Below, in pieces: positions 25,904 to 34,009 of a stretch of DNA of 38,962 bases (position 1 is its first letter; each line of letters begins with the position of its first letter). Under the pieces are notes generated by a model that had not been told where the DNA came from, did no database searches, and saw only the letters and a list, made by a program, of their open reading frames with translations. A program made the translations under genes and the position numbers. The stretch is from Candidatus Zixiibacteriota bacterium (GTDB lineage: Bacteria > Zixibacteria > MSB-5A5 > GN15 > PGXB01), in contig JAPLUR010000041.1 in NCBI GenBank assembly GCA_026397505.1, forward strand, positions 1 to 38,962, given 5' to 3'.

Positions 25904-26575
25904 ATGATAAAGAGATTTCAGATCAATCTCATTTTGTCGATTAACATCCTGCTTTTATGCAGTGCGGCGGCATCAGCCGCGAAAGGTGAGGATGCGGTCA
26001 TCGAGTTCTATCTTAAAAAGGCCGATTCCGTGATGGCTGTCTCTTATATTTTCAATTCCTCGTTGCATTACACTTTTACGACTAAGGCCATTTATTTCAT
26101 CACGGATTACAGGGGAACCATCAAGAAAGTGGATACCGCCGTTTTTTTGGTTGAATATAAAGAGCGCCGTGCGGTATCTGTTATGGTTATTGATTCGGCG
26201 CGAATTCAGGAGAATACTTTGCCGAAAGAATTTACCCCTGCTCCACTCTGGGATCAACACCTTGCATATTATTTCTTCCCCAATGATACCGGAGCGGGCC
26301 AGTTGGCGATAGGTTTCGATCCGGCGGCCTCTTGCGGCGATAAACTTCCTTCCGGATTTCTATCCCTGGACAGAGATACCTACTATCTCCGCAACTTGAA
26401 TATTAATTATCCCCGAAAAGAGGGATTTATTAAGTTTTCCGAAACATACTATTTTGAACCGCTGGAGGGAATTTTGGTGCCCAATAGGCTGGAAATTCAT
26501 GGCGCCTGGAATACCTTTATGTCACAGACTTACTTCCGGCAGAATTTGGAGTTCTATGATTTCCGGATTCAGTAA
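25904..26575 (+). CDS. Secreted protein of unknown function
   Basis: I start this at ATG 25904, which has GGAG eight bases upstream and gives a clean signal peptide (MIKRFQINLILSINILLLC, then an Ala-rich cleavage region near residue 24-26). The mature part of about 200 residues has no membrane segment, is rich in aromatic residues and beta-strand-like blocks, and has a single Cys at the middle. The late segment FSETYYFEPLEGILVPNRLEIH resembles the strand pattern of LolA-like or lipoprotein-sorting domains, but I cannot assign a family. It directly precedes uppS (44 bases) and is probably co-transcribed with the envelope-lipid genes, which suggests an envelope role. Confidence 0.75.
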   Translation: MIKRFQINLILSINILLLCSAAASAAKGEDAVIEFYLKKADSVMAVSYIFNSSLHYTFTTKAIYFITDYRGTIKKVDTAVFLVEYKERRAVSVMVIDSARIQENTLPKEFTPAPLWDQHLAYYFFPNDTGAGQLAIGFDPAASCGDKLPSGFLSLDRDTYYLRNLNINYPRKEGFIKFSETYYFEPLEGILVPNRLEIHGAWNTFMSQTYFRQNLEFYDFRIQ

Positions 26576-26619
26576 TCTCATTTCCCTTGCTCCGAATTCG
26601 GCGGCATTCTATACTGGAC

Positions 26620-27366
26620 ATGAATATGAAGGAAAATGAAGAGGCCCTGCTGGCCGCCATCGATCGTCAGCGTTTGCCGGAGCATATTGCCATAATTATG
26701 GATGGCAACGGCCGTTGGGCCAAAAAGAGGAATCTTCCCCGGACAGCCGGCCATGAAGCCGGGGTCGAGGCGGTTCGTAAAGTTGTGAGGGCGGCGGCCG
26801 AGTTGGGTATTAAATATCTGACACTCTATACATTCTCAGTTGAGAACTGGAAACGTCCCCGGGAAGAGGTGGTAGCCCTGATGCGGCTTCTATCTCGCAC
26901 GACCCGCCGCGAAATGGATGAATTGAACCGCAATAACGTGCGACTTATTACTACCGGCCGGATAGACGGCCTTTCTCTAACGCGGCGGCAGGCTCTTGCC
27001 TTTGCCATGGAAAAAACCAAGAAAAATACCGGATTGGTCCTCAACCTGGCCCTGAACTACGGCGGGCGGACAGAGATTATCGATGCCGTGAAGAGTATTG
27101 CCAAGGCGGTCCGGGCCGGGAAGATGAAACCGGATGATATCAATGAAGAGCTCTTCTCCCGGTATTTGTACACGGCCGGTCTGCCCGACCCGGACTTGCT
27201 GCTGCGGACATCAGGCGAGATGCGTATTTCCAATTTCCTTCTCTGGCAAACCAGCTATACCGAGCTATATGTCACCGATATTCTCTGGCCTGATTTCGGG
27301 CGCAGGGAATTATTGGAGGCAATAATTGTATATCAGAACAGGGAACGTCGTTTCGGAAAGGTTTAA
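26620..27366 (+). CDS. uppS: Isoprenyl transferase (undecaprenyl diphosphate synthase)
   Basis: This cis-prenyltransferase elongates farnesyl diphosphate to the C55 lipid carrier for peptidoglycan and other glycans. Starting at ATG 26620 gives 248 residues, the usual length. The diphosphate-binding Asp28 is in IMDGNGRWA, followed by HEAGVEAVRKVVRAA, TLYTFSVENWKRP and the late RTSGEMRISNFLLWQ block that binds Mg2+ and substrate. A second ATG at 26626 is possible; an upstream TTG at 26587 would add a non-conserved stretch. cdsA follows at five bases. Confidence 0.96.
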   Translation: MNMKENEEALLAAIDRQRLPEHIAIIMDGNGRWAKKRNLPRTAGHEAGVEAVRKVVRAAAELGIKYLTLYTFSVENWKRPREEVVALMRLLSRTTRREMDELNRNNVRLITTGRIDGLSLTRRQALAFAMEKTKKNTGLVLNLALNYGGRTEIIDAVKSIAKAVRAGKMKPDDINEELFSRYLYTAGLPDPDLLLRTSGEMRISNFLLWQTSYTELYVTDILWPDFGRRELLEAIIVYQNRERRFGKV

Positions 27367-27371
27367 TTTAT

Positions 27372-28187
27372 TTGAGCCGCAATCTTATAATTCGAACAAT
27401 CGTGGCGGTCATTTTTGGACCGCTGATCATTCTCATTTCTTATCTGGGTGGTAACTGGTTGGCCGGGATGATTCTATTGCTGGCCGCTCTGGGGATTATT
27501 GAATTCATGCTGGATATCAAGATTTCGGCCGGCTCGCCATCATTCTGGGTCACTCTCCTTTTCACTCTGGGAATCATCGTCGCCGGTATTTATCTTGAGC
27601 CAGAATGGAGTTTACGGCTCTTTGTGGGATATTTCCTCTGTATTGGCGTAATCACCGCCGCGCGAGGGGCCGAACCGACGGAGCTTTATAAGCAGAATTC
27701 GGCTCTGGTATGGGGCGTCACCTATCTGGCTCTGCTGTACCCTTTTCTCTATTACATCCGCGAGCTGGTCCCCGGGCATGGGGGGGACTGGCTTCTGTTT
27801 CTCTGGGGCACGCTGTGGCTTTCCGATACTCTGGCCATGGCGGTCGGAAAGGGGATCGGCCGGAAGAAGCTGGTGCCGAAGATTTCGCCCAATAAGACCG
27901 TCGCGGGATTTTTCGGCGGCTTATTCGGCGGGCTGGTGATAGCGCTCATTCTGGGATATTGGCTTCTGTCGGATGTTATGCTAATCCTCTTACTCGGCGC
28001 CGGTCTGGCCGTGTCACTGGTCGGGCAGATGGGTGATCTGGTGGAGTCGGTCTGGAAAAGAGCGCTGGGCATTAAGGACTCATCGGCCATTATCCCCGGT
28101 CATGGCGGAATTCTCGACCGTTTTGATTCTCTTCTTTTTGCAGCGCCGGTGCTTTTCTGGTATCTGAAATATATCGTTTACGTTTAA
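27372..28187 (+). CDS. cdsA: Phosphatidate cytidylyltransferase (CDP-diglyceride synthetase)
   Basis: CdsA makes CDP-diacylglycerol for phospholipid synthesis in the inner membrane. The 271-residue protein has about eight hydrophobic segments and the CDS signature near the C-terminus: GQMGDLVESVWKRALGIKDS followed by IIPGHGGILDRFDSL, which contains the metal and nucleotide ligands. The start is a TTG with AAAGG about ten bases upstream, directly behind uppS, an order (uppS-cdsA) conserved in very many bacteria. Confidence 0.95.
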   Translation: MSRNLIIRTIVAVIFGPLIILISYLGGNWLAGMILLLAALGIIEFMLDIKISAGSPSFWVTLLFTLGIIVAGIYLEPEWSLRLFVGYFLCIGVITAARGAEPTELYKQNSALVWGVTYLALLYPFLYYIRELVPGHGGDWLLFLWGTLWLSDTLAMAVGKGIGRKKLVPKISPNKTVAGFFGGLFGGLVIALILGYWLLSDVMLILLLGAGLAVSLVGQMGDLVESVWKRALGIKDSSAIIPGHGGILDRFDSLLFAAPVLFWYLKYIVYV

Positions 28188-28200
28188 ATGCGGAGGGACG

Positions 28201-29100
28201 GTGAAAGTCATCGACTTTCTATTCGCCGCACGCCCGATGCTCTTTCTGCCGATCTGGTCGATTTTTCTGATTTCTTATCGCTTTCTCAATCATCCACGGT
28301 CGTTTTCCATTAATGCTTTTCTGGTATTGGTCGGAGCCAGCCTGATGACGGCCGGTGTCTATTATATCAATCAAATCTGTGATTATGAATCTGATTTGAT
28401 AAATCGGAAACTCGGATTCTTGCAGAAAGGTTTTATCGGAAAACGAGAAATGGCCTCCGCCTATCCGGCGGTGTCTATCATCTCGTTGGTGATTGGATAT
28501 CTGGCCGGAATGTTAGTCTTCCTGCTCCTGCTGGTTGTATTTCTGATTGGTTTTTTCTATTCGGTTCCGCCGCTGAAGCTCAAGGACCGTCCCCTGTGGG
28601 GGCTTCTGGCCAACGGTATCGGCTATGGTGTAATGCTGCCGATGATCGTGCCGGGATTTTTCGGCGGAGAGAAGACTCTCTCGCTGTTGCTGGTTGCCTA
28701 CTTCCTGTTTACCGTCTCGGCTGCATATCTGCTGACCACAATTCAGGATCGCGAGGGGGATATCGCGACCGGCAAGAATACCATGGCGGCAAGATTTTCA
28801 AACCGGGCGTTAATGTTATCTGGCATAGTCCTGCTTATCTTATCGTTGGCGGCCTCTATATTGATGAAACAGTACTATCTTTTCGCTGTGAGCGCCATAT
28901 CACTGCTCCTTTTCCGTTATGCCTTGCTGCGCAATCGCGAGAGCGCTATCCTTTTCGCCTGCAAGTTTCCTATTTTGCTGATGTCACTTCTGGCCGGATA
29001 TTATTACCCGCCATACCTTGTTTTTATTGTTGTTCTAATTGCGGCAACACGTCTATATTATCGAAAACGATTTGATGTTATATATCCGAGGCTTGGTTAG
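28201..29100 (+). CDS. UbiA-family membrane prenyltransferase
   Basis: The 299-residue polytopic protein has about eight to nine membrane segments and both Asp-rich motifs of the UbiA superfamily: Asn57-x3-Asp61-x3-Asp65 (NQICDYESD) and Asp183-x3-Asp187 (QDREGD). These bind the prenyl diphosphate through Mg2+. The acceptor is unknown. Candidates are a quinone ring, or geranylgeranylglyceryl phosphate as in archaeal-type ether lipid synthesis reported from FCB-group genomes. The start is GTG 28201 with GGAGGG about five bases upstream. It lies 13 bases after cdsA and ends immediately before the lipoprotein gene. Confidence 0.9.
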   Translation: MKVIDFLFAARPMLFLPIWSIFLISYRFLNHPRSFSINAFLVLVGASLMTAGVYYINQICDYESDLINRKLGFLQKGFIGKREMASAYPAVSIISLVIGYLAGMLVFLLLLVVFLIGFFYSVPPLKLKDRPLWGLLANGIGYGVMLPMIVPGFFGGEKTLSLLLVAYFLFTVSAAYLLTTIQDREGDIATGKNTMAARFSNRALMLSGIVLLILSLAASILMKQYYLFAVSAISLLLFRYALLRNRESAILFACKFPILLMSLLAGYYYPPYLVFIVVLIAATRLYYRKRFDVIYPRLG

Positions 29101-29640
29101 TTGAGAAGCTTGCTGATCATATTCTTTGCTCTGACATTTTTGGCCGGTTGTGTTCCCGCTCCCCGGTATCGGACGGGTGAGGCCACGCCGCCCAAAAGAG
29201 GAGATACCGAAAGAGAAAGGCCGTATCGACCGTCCAATCAGGCGGACAAATTCGAGAAGGTTTCTACCAGTCGGCTGCTCGATCTGGGAGCCATAATTCA
29301 AAGCTATCTGGGACGGCCCTATTCGGGGACATCCCGCTATGATGATGGTTTGGATTGCAGCCGGTTTACTTCGGAGGTTTTTCGGAAGTTCGATGGTATC
29401 GAACTTCCCCGAACCGTGGAACAGCAATATGAAATTGGCGCCCCGGTCAGCCGGGAAAGACTTCGCTACGGCGACCTGGTCTTTTTCCGCACGCAGGGGA
29501 GAGTGGTCTCTCATGTCGGGATTTATGTCGGATATAATGAATTTGTTCATTCTTCGTCTTCGACCGGCGTGATCATAAGCAGTACGGATGACAGTTATTG
29601 GAAAAAGAGGTTTATGGGAGCCCGGCGGCTTTTACAATAG
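29101..29640 (+). CDS. NlpC/P60 family lipoprotein (putative peptidoglycan endopeptidase)
   Basis: The 179-residue protein has a lipoprotein signal with lipobox LAGC (Cys17), a short linker rich in Pro, Arg and Glu, and a C-terminal NlpC/P60 domain from about 60. The catalytic triad is visible as Cys86 (LDCSRF), His138 (VSHVGIYVG) and His150 (NEFVHSS). Family members cut peptide stems of peptidoglycan. The TTG start follows directly on the TAG of the UbiA gene, so translation is probably coupled. It closes the envelope cluster. Confidence 0.93.
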   Translation: MRSLLIIFFALTFLAGCVPAPRYRTGEATPPKRGDTERERPYRPSNQADKFEKVSTSRLLDLGAIIQSYLGRPYSGTSRYDDGLDCSRFTSEVFRKFDGIELPRTVEQQYEIGAPVSRERLRYGDLVFFRTQGRVVSHVGIYVGYNEFVHSSSSTGVIISSTDDSYWKKRFMGARRLLQ

Positions 29641-29706
29641 TGCAGATATTATTGCAAAGGTCCTGGTTCCTGTCGGATACGCCATCAAGCCACTTAATAT
29701 TCTCAA

Positions 29707-29735
29707 TTGACCTGACCTCCCTGAGTTTATTTTAT
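29707..29735 (+). promoter_or_regulatory. Possible uvrC promoter
   Basis: TTGACC (29707-29712), a 17-base spacer and TTTTAT (29730-29735) are a moderate match in the 121-base gap before uvrC. A second -10-like TAAATA (29751-29756) ends five bases before the ATG and would give a nearly leaderless transcript. No clear Shine-Dalgarno precedes uvrC. Confidence 0.35.
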
Positions 29736-29761
29736 TTCACTGAAATTTCGTAAATAACTGT

Positions 29762-31591
29762 ATGCCGAACGAAAAACTGGAAATGAAAATCAGGAATCTT
29801 CCCAATGCCCCGGGCGTTTACCTGTTCAGGAACAAAGAGGGGAAGATTATCTATATCGGCAAAGCCAAAAGCCTGAAGAACCGTGTCCGCACTTATTTCC
29901 AGTCAAATGGGAATCACGACCTCAAAACCTCCCGCTTGGTGACGTTGGTGGCCGACTTTGATCTGATGGTAACCGATTCCGAAATTGAGGCGCTGATTCT
30001 TGAGGCCAATCTGGTCAAGGAACATAAGCCCCGCTACAATATCAATCTCAAGGACGATAAGCATTTTCCTTATGTAAAAGTGATTATCAACGAACCCTTT
30101 CCTCGTGTGTTGGTCGTCCGGCGGCTGGAACGAGACGGCGCCCGCTATTTCGGCCCTTATACGAATTCCAAAGGGATGCGGAGAACGCTCGGCTTTCTTT
30201 GCAGTTTATTCAAAATCCGCACCTGCAATCTGACCATTCCGCACCCGAGCGGAAAAATCCAGAAGGTTTGCCTCGATTATCATATCGGCCGCTGCGGCGG
30301 CCCTTGTGAAGGATTTCAATCGGAAAAGGATTATCGCGAGCTGGTCGATTCGGTGATTCTTTTTCTGGCCGGAAAGAGCGAGACGTTGATAGAGAAACTC
30401 AAGAAACGGATGGCAGTGCTGTCTACCCGGATGAAATTCGAGGAAGCGGCCAGAGTCCGCGACCAGGTGACGGCGCTGGAATCGGTGCGTCAGAAACAGA
30501 AAGTTGATGCCGGCAAAGTTGTCAACCGTGATATTCTTGCCTATGCCCGCGAGGGTCGGGATACGGTGGTGGTGGTTCTGCAGTTGCGGGAAGGGATTCT
30601 TATCGGACGTCAGGACTTCCAGCTTCAGGCGGAACCGGAGGTAATCGACGAAGAAGTGCTATCCGAATTTGTCGAGCAGTATTATAATCATCAGCCGAAT
30701 CTGCCGGAGGAACTGTACTTGCCGCTCGCTTTTCCCGAGGAGGCGCTTATCAGCCGATGGCTTTCCAGGATGAGGGGGAAGAAGGTTACTATTTTCACGC
30801 CGCAGAAAGGGGAGAAACTGAAATTGGTCGATATGGCCACCGCCAATGCCCGGCTTCTGCTTGGTGAAATGCTGATTCAGAAGAAGGGTTACAAAGAGCG
30901 GGTGGGGAAATCGGTTCAGGCACTGAAAGATGATTTGCACCTTGACATTTCACCGCGTACCATCGCCTGTGTCGATATTTCCAACACCGGCGAAAATGAT
31001 GCGGTCGGATCGCTGGTCTATTTTGACAACGGCAAGCCGAAAAAATCAGAGTACCGTCATTTCAAAATCAAAGAGGTCAGGGGACAGAATGATTTTGCCA
31101 TGATGCGTGAAGTGGTCGGGCGCTATTTCTTTCGTCTCCGGGAGGAAAAGCGCACTGCACCGGATCTTCTGGTGGTCGATGGCGGCAAAGGGCAGCTTTC
31201 ATCGGTGCAGGCCGAGATCAAATCACTCGGCTTCGATAAACTGAACATGATCGGGCTGGCCAAGAAATTCGAGGAGATATATCTTCCCGCGCACAAAGAG
31301 CCGCTGACCATACCCAAAGCATCGCCGGGGCTGCGACTGCTTAAACAGATTCGTGACGAAGCGCACCGTTTTGCTGTCGAATACAATCGCAAGGTTCGCA
31401 CCAAAAGGACCATTCTCTCCTCTCTTGACAGTCTGGCGGGAGTCGGTCCCAAAAGGCGGGATATTTTGCTCAGGCATTTCGGCTCGGTCAAGAGAATCAA
31501 AGCGGCGACTATCGAGGAATTGAACGCCGTGAAAGGGATCCCCAAAAATATCGCCCAGACGATTTATGACAGCCACCATCAGCGTTTATAA
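29762..31591 (+). CDS. uvrC: Excinuclease ABC subunit C
   Basis: UvrC makes both incisions in nucleotide excision repair. The 609-residue protein has the N-terminal GIY-YIG nuclease domain (GVYLFRNKEGKIIYIGKAKS, about 18-37), the Cys-rich region (CLDYHIGRCGGPCEG), a UVR motif near 205-235 that contacts UvrB, the RNase H-like endonuclease domain (CVDISNTGENDAVGSLVYF, then LLVVDGGKGQLSSVQAE) and C-terminal helix-hairpin-helix motifs (SLAGVGPKRRDILLRHF). No defect is visible. uvrA and uvrB are not in the window. Confidence 0.97.
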   Translation: MPNEKLEMKIRNLPNAPGVYLFRNKEGKIIYIGKAKSLKNRVRTYFQSNGNHDLKTSRLVTLVADFDLMVTDSEIEALILEANLVKEHKPRYNINLKDDKHFPYVKVIINEPFPRVLVVRRLERDGARYFGPYTNSKGMRRTLGFLCSLFKIRTCNLTIPHPSGKIQKVCLDYHIGRCGGPCEGFQSEKDYRELVDSVILFLAGKSETLIEKLKKRMAVLSTRMKFEEAARVRDQVTALESVRQKQKVDAGKVVNRDILAYAREGRDTVVVVLQLREGILIGRQDFQLQAEPEVIDEEVLSEFVEQYYNHQPNLPEELYLPLAFPEEALISRWLSRMRGKKVTIFTPQKGEKLKLVDMATANARLLLGEMLIQKKGYKERVGKSVQALKDDLHLDISPRTIACVDISNTGENDAVGSLVYFDNGKPKKSEYRHFKIKEVRGQNDFAMMREVVGRYFFRLREEKRTAPDLLVVDGGKGQLSSVQAEIKSLGFDKLNMIGLAKKFEEIYLPAHKEPLTIPKASPGLRLLKQIRDEAHRFAVEYNRKVRTKRTILSSLDSLAGVGPKRRDILLRHFGSVKRIKAATIEELNAVKGIPKNIAQTIYDSHHQRL

Positions 31592-31621
31592 ATACTTCTC
31601 GAAAAATCGACTAATTTGCGA

Positions 31622-31650
31622 TTGCCATTAACCAATTTTGGTAGTATCCA
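31622..31650 (+). promoter_or_regulatory. Possible xseA promoter (leaderless type)
   Basis: TTGCCA (31622-31627), 17 bases, and TATCCA (31645-31650) end six bases before the xseA ATG at 31657; an alternative -10 is TAGTAT at 31642-31647. Either would give a 5' leader of zero to three bases, consistent with the absence of a Shine-Dalgarno. Confidence 0.3.
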
Positions 31651-31656
31651 TATCCC

Positions 31657-32877
31657 ATGCAGACACCCGAGGAAAAAATTTACACCGTAACGGCCATCAC
31701 CCGGCTGGTTAAATACACTCTGGAGGAATCGTTTCCCTCAATTTGGGTGGAGGGGGAGGTCTCCAATTATATTCATCATTCCTCGGGACACCGTTATCTA
31801 TCTCTGAAGGATGATAATGCCACTATAAAATTGACCATCTGGAGATCGGCCGGGCAGTACCTGCGGTTCGAACCTGAAGATGGGATGAAGATTCGCGCTT
31901 TCGGCGATATTACGGTCTATGAAAAGGGGGGCAACTATCAACTCAATGCCCGGAAATTGATCCCGGTCGGGATAGGCGAGCTGGAAATAGCGTTCCGGCA
32001 GCTTTATGAAAAACTTTCCCGGGAAGGGCTTTTCGATGAATCCCGCAAGAAGCCGCTGCCGGAGTATCCGCTTAAAATCGGCCTGGTTACTTCACCGACC
32101 GGCGCCGCGATCCGTGATATTATGAGCATTGCGCAGAGAAGAAATAATTCCATTCAATTAATACTGTATCCGGCTCAGGTGCAGGGAGATGGGGCCGAAA
32201 GAAGCCTGATTTCAGGCATCCGTTACTTTGATCGGCGGGATGATATTGATGTCATTATAACCGGTCGCGGAGGAGGCTCGATCGAAGATTTATGGGTTTT
32301 CAACAATGAAGCGTTGGTGCGGGCTATTGCCTCGGCAAGAAAGCCAATAGTGACCGGTATCGGGCATGAAATTGACACCACTCTGGCCGATCTGGCCGCC
32401 GACCTGCGGGCGCCAACTCCTTCGGCGGCAGCCGAGTTGGTTATCTGGGATAAAGGCGCCTTTCTGGAAAGCATTGGCGACTTTCTCTCCCGGATCGATT
32501 TTGCCTGTTCCGCTGCCATCGACTGGCCGAAAGAACGGTTGAATCAGTTACGAGGACGCCCCGTCTTTCTGCGGCCGGAATCGCTTGTCCGGGAAAGAGA
32601 ACAATTTCTGGACAATCTCTTAAGGCACCTTTCCACCACGGGAAAATTTATATTGGAAAAACAGAAAAACGCATTATCTTTGGCATTGGCCCGGTTGGAG
32701 TCGCTTTCGCCTTTGGCCATTCTTAACCGGGGTTATTCTGTGCTGCGAACCTATCCCCTGGCCTTTCCTGTGAAATCGGTTGCGGAGCTGAAAAGGGATG
32801 ATACAGTAGAGGCCATTCTGAAAGATGGCTCGGTGATTGCTGCGGTAACAGAGATTAAAACTAAACGGGAAAAATGA
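31657..32877 (+). CDS. xseA: Exodeoxyribonuclease VII large subunit
   Basis: XseA is the catalytic subunit of exonuclease VII, which degrades single-stranded DNA. The 406-residue protein has an N-terminal OB fold (IWVEGEVSNYIHHSSGHRYL) and the catalytic domain with VTSPTGAAIRDI, ITGRGGGSIEDLWVFNNE and GHEIDTTLADLAADLRAPTP. A coiled-coil region follows, and the tail ends with the usual LNRGYSVLR and IEDGS-like KDGSVIA strand. The last four bases overlap the xseB start (ATGA). Confidence 0.96.
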   Translation: MQTPEEKIYTVTAITRLVKYTLEESFPSIWVEGEVSNYIHHSSGHRYLSLKDDNATIKLTIWRSAGQYLRFEPEDGMKIRAFGDITVYEKGGNYQLNARKLIPVGIGELEIAFRQLYEKLSREGLFDESRKKPLPEYPLKIGLVTSPTGAAIRDIMSIAQRRNNSIQLILYPAQVQGDGAERSLISGIRYFDRRDDIDVIITGRGGGSIEDLWVFNNEALVRAIASARKPIVTGIGHEIDTTLADLAADLRAPTPSAAAELVIWDKGAFLESIGDFLSRIDFACSAAIDWPKERLNQLRGRPVFLRPESLVREREQFLDNLLRHLSTTGKFILEKQKNALSLALARLESLSPLAILNRGYSVLRTYPLAFPVKSVAELKRDDTVEAILKDGSVIAAVTEIKTKREK

Positions 32878-33131
32878 CGGCCAAGAAGAAATACAAGGAT
32901 TTCGAGTCTGCTTTGACGCGCCTTGAAGAAATAACTGAAAGGCTGGAATCGGGGGAAGCGCCTCTGGAGGAATCGCTGGCTCTATATTCCGAAGGGGTGG
33001 AGATCGCCGGTTTTTGCACCGGCAAGCTGGCCGAGGCCGAAAAGAAAATTACCATCCTCAAAGAACAGGGAACAAAACTGGTGGAAGTGCCTCTTGTTGA
33101 TGAGGAAGAGGAAAAAGAGGATGAGGCCTGA
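32874..33131 (+). CDS. xseB: Exodeoxyribonuclease VII small subunit
   Basis: This 85-residue helical protein binds many copies to XseA. The signature FESALTRLEEITERLESGEA followed by PLEESLALYSEGVEI is complete. The C-terminal tail (after about residue 70) is strongly acidic with a run of Glu and Asp, which is longer and more charged than the core family needs. It overlaps xseA by ATGA, and its own end carries the GAGG used by the next gene. Confidence 0.95.
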   Translation: MTAKKKYKDFESALTRLEEITERLESGEAPLEESLALYSEGVEIAGFCTGKLAEAEKKITILKEQGTKLVEVPLVDEEEEKEDEA

Positions 33132-33132
33132 T

Positions 33133-34005
33133 ATGGAGACCGAAAGTATCTCATATCTTGAGAAGATGCGGCAGGAAATCGACCTGCTTCTTGATCAATA
33201 TCTCCCCGGCGAAAATCTTTATCCTCAGGTTCTGCATAAGGCGATGCGCTACTCGGTGCTGGCCGGGGGAAAACGACTGCGGCCGATCCTGGCCAAGACT
33301 TCATATATATCTTTCGGTGGACAGAACGAGAAAATCATTAATCCGGCCGCCTGCGCTCTTGAATTTGTGCACACCTATTCATTGATACATGATGACCTTC
33401 CCTGCATGGATGATGATGATCTCCGGCGGGGAATTCCCACGCTTCACAAGAAATTCGACGAGGCCACCGCCGTTCTGGCCGGCGACGCTTTGCATGATCT
33501 GGCCTTTCACCTTCTGGCCGGCTCCGGCTCGGCCCGGGCCGTCATGGAATTGGCGCTGGCTATCGGCACTTTCGGGATGCTGGGGGGGCAGATGGCCGAT
33601 GTGGAAGCAGAGGGGAAAGATGTCAATCTGGAGCAAATACGTTTTATCCATGCCCATAAGACCGGGGCGCTCATTAGGGCTTCGGTGCGGATTGGCGCTA
33701 TCCTGGCCGGGACCAATGAGGCAAACCTCGAAAAACTGACTATCTATGGTGAGAAAATCGGGCTGGCTTTTCAGATTATCGATGATATTCTCGATGTCGA
33801 AGGAGACCAGAAAAAATTGGGCAAGAAAGTCGGGTCTGATTGTAAGAATAGAAAAGCAACCTATCCCGGAACCGTCGGCCTGGAAAATGCCCACAGGGAT
33901 GCCAATCTCCTTATTGACGAGGCAATAGCCATCAGCGAGGAATTCGGGCTGAAAGACAACTATTTCCGATCGATTGCCCGTTATATTGGGCAGAGAGAAA
34001 GCTGA
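33133..34005 (+). CDS. ispA: Polyprenyl (farnesyl/geranylgeranyl) diphosphate synthase
   Basis: This trans-prenyltransferase condenses isopentenyl diphosphate with allylic diphosphates. I choose ATG 33133, with GAGG six bases upstream inside the xseB end; ATG 33121 and an earlier ATG at 33094 are in frame but less well placed. The 290 residues carry the first Asp-rich motif DDLPCMDDDDLRRG (Asp87-Asp88 and Asp93 onward, the bacterial form with two extra residues) and the second, DDILD (217-221), plus GGKRLRP and KTGALI. Chain length cannot be read with certainty: a C15 or C20 product is likely. dxs follows at four bases. Confidence 0.93.
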   Translation: METESISYLEKMRQEIDLLLDQYLPGENLYPQVLHKAMRYSVLAGGKRLRPILAKTSYISFGGQNEKIINPAACALEFVHTYSLIHDDLPCMDDDDLRRGIPTLHKKFDEATAVLAGDALHDLAFHLLAGSGSARAVMELALAIGTFGMLGGQMADVEAEGKDVNLEQIRFIHAHKTGALIRASVRIGAILAGTNEANLEKLTIYGEKIGLAFQIIDDILDVEGDQKKLGKKVGSDCKNRKATYPGTVGLENAHRDANLLIDEAIAISEEFGLKDNYFRSIARYIGQRES

Positions 34006-34009
34006 ATAG

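Noticed and set aside
29641-29656. TGCA-N8-TGCA repeat upstream of uvrC as a possible SOS operator
   Set aside because: It does not match known LexA boxes and lies far from the predicted uvrC promoter; a single loose repeat is not enough.
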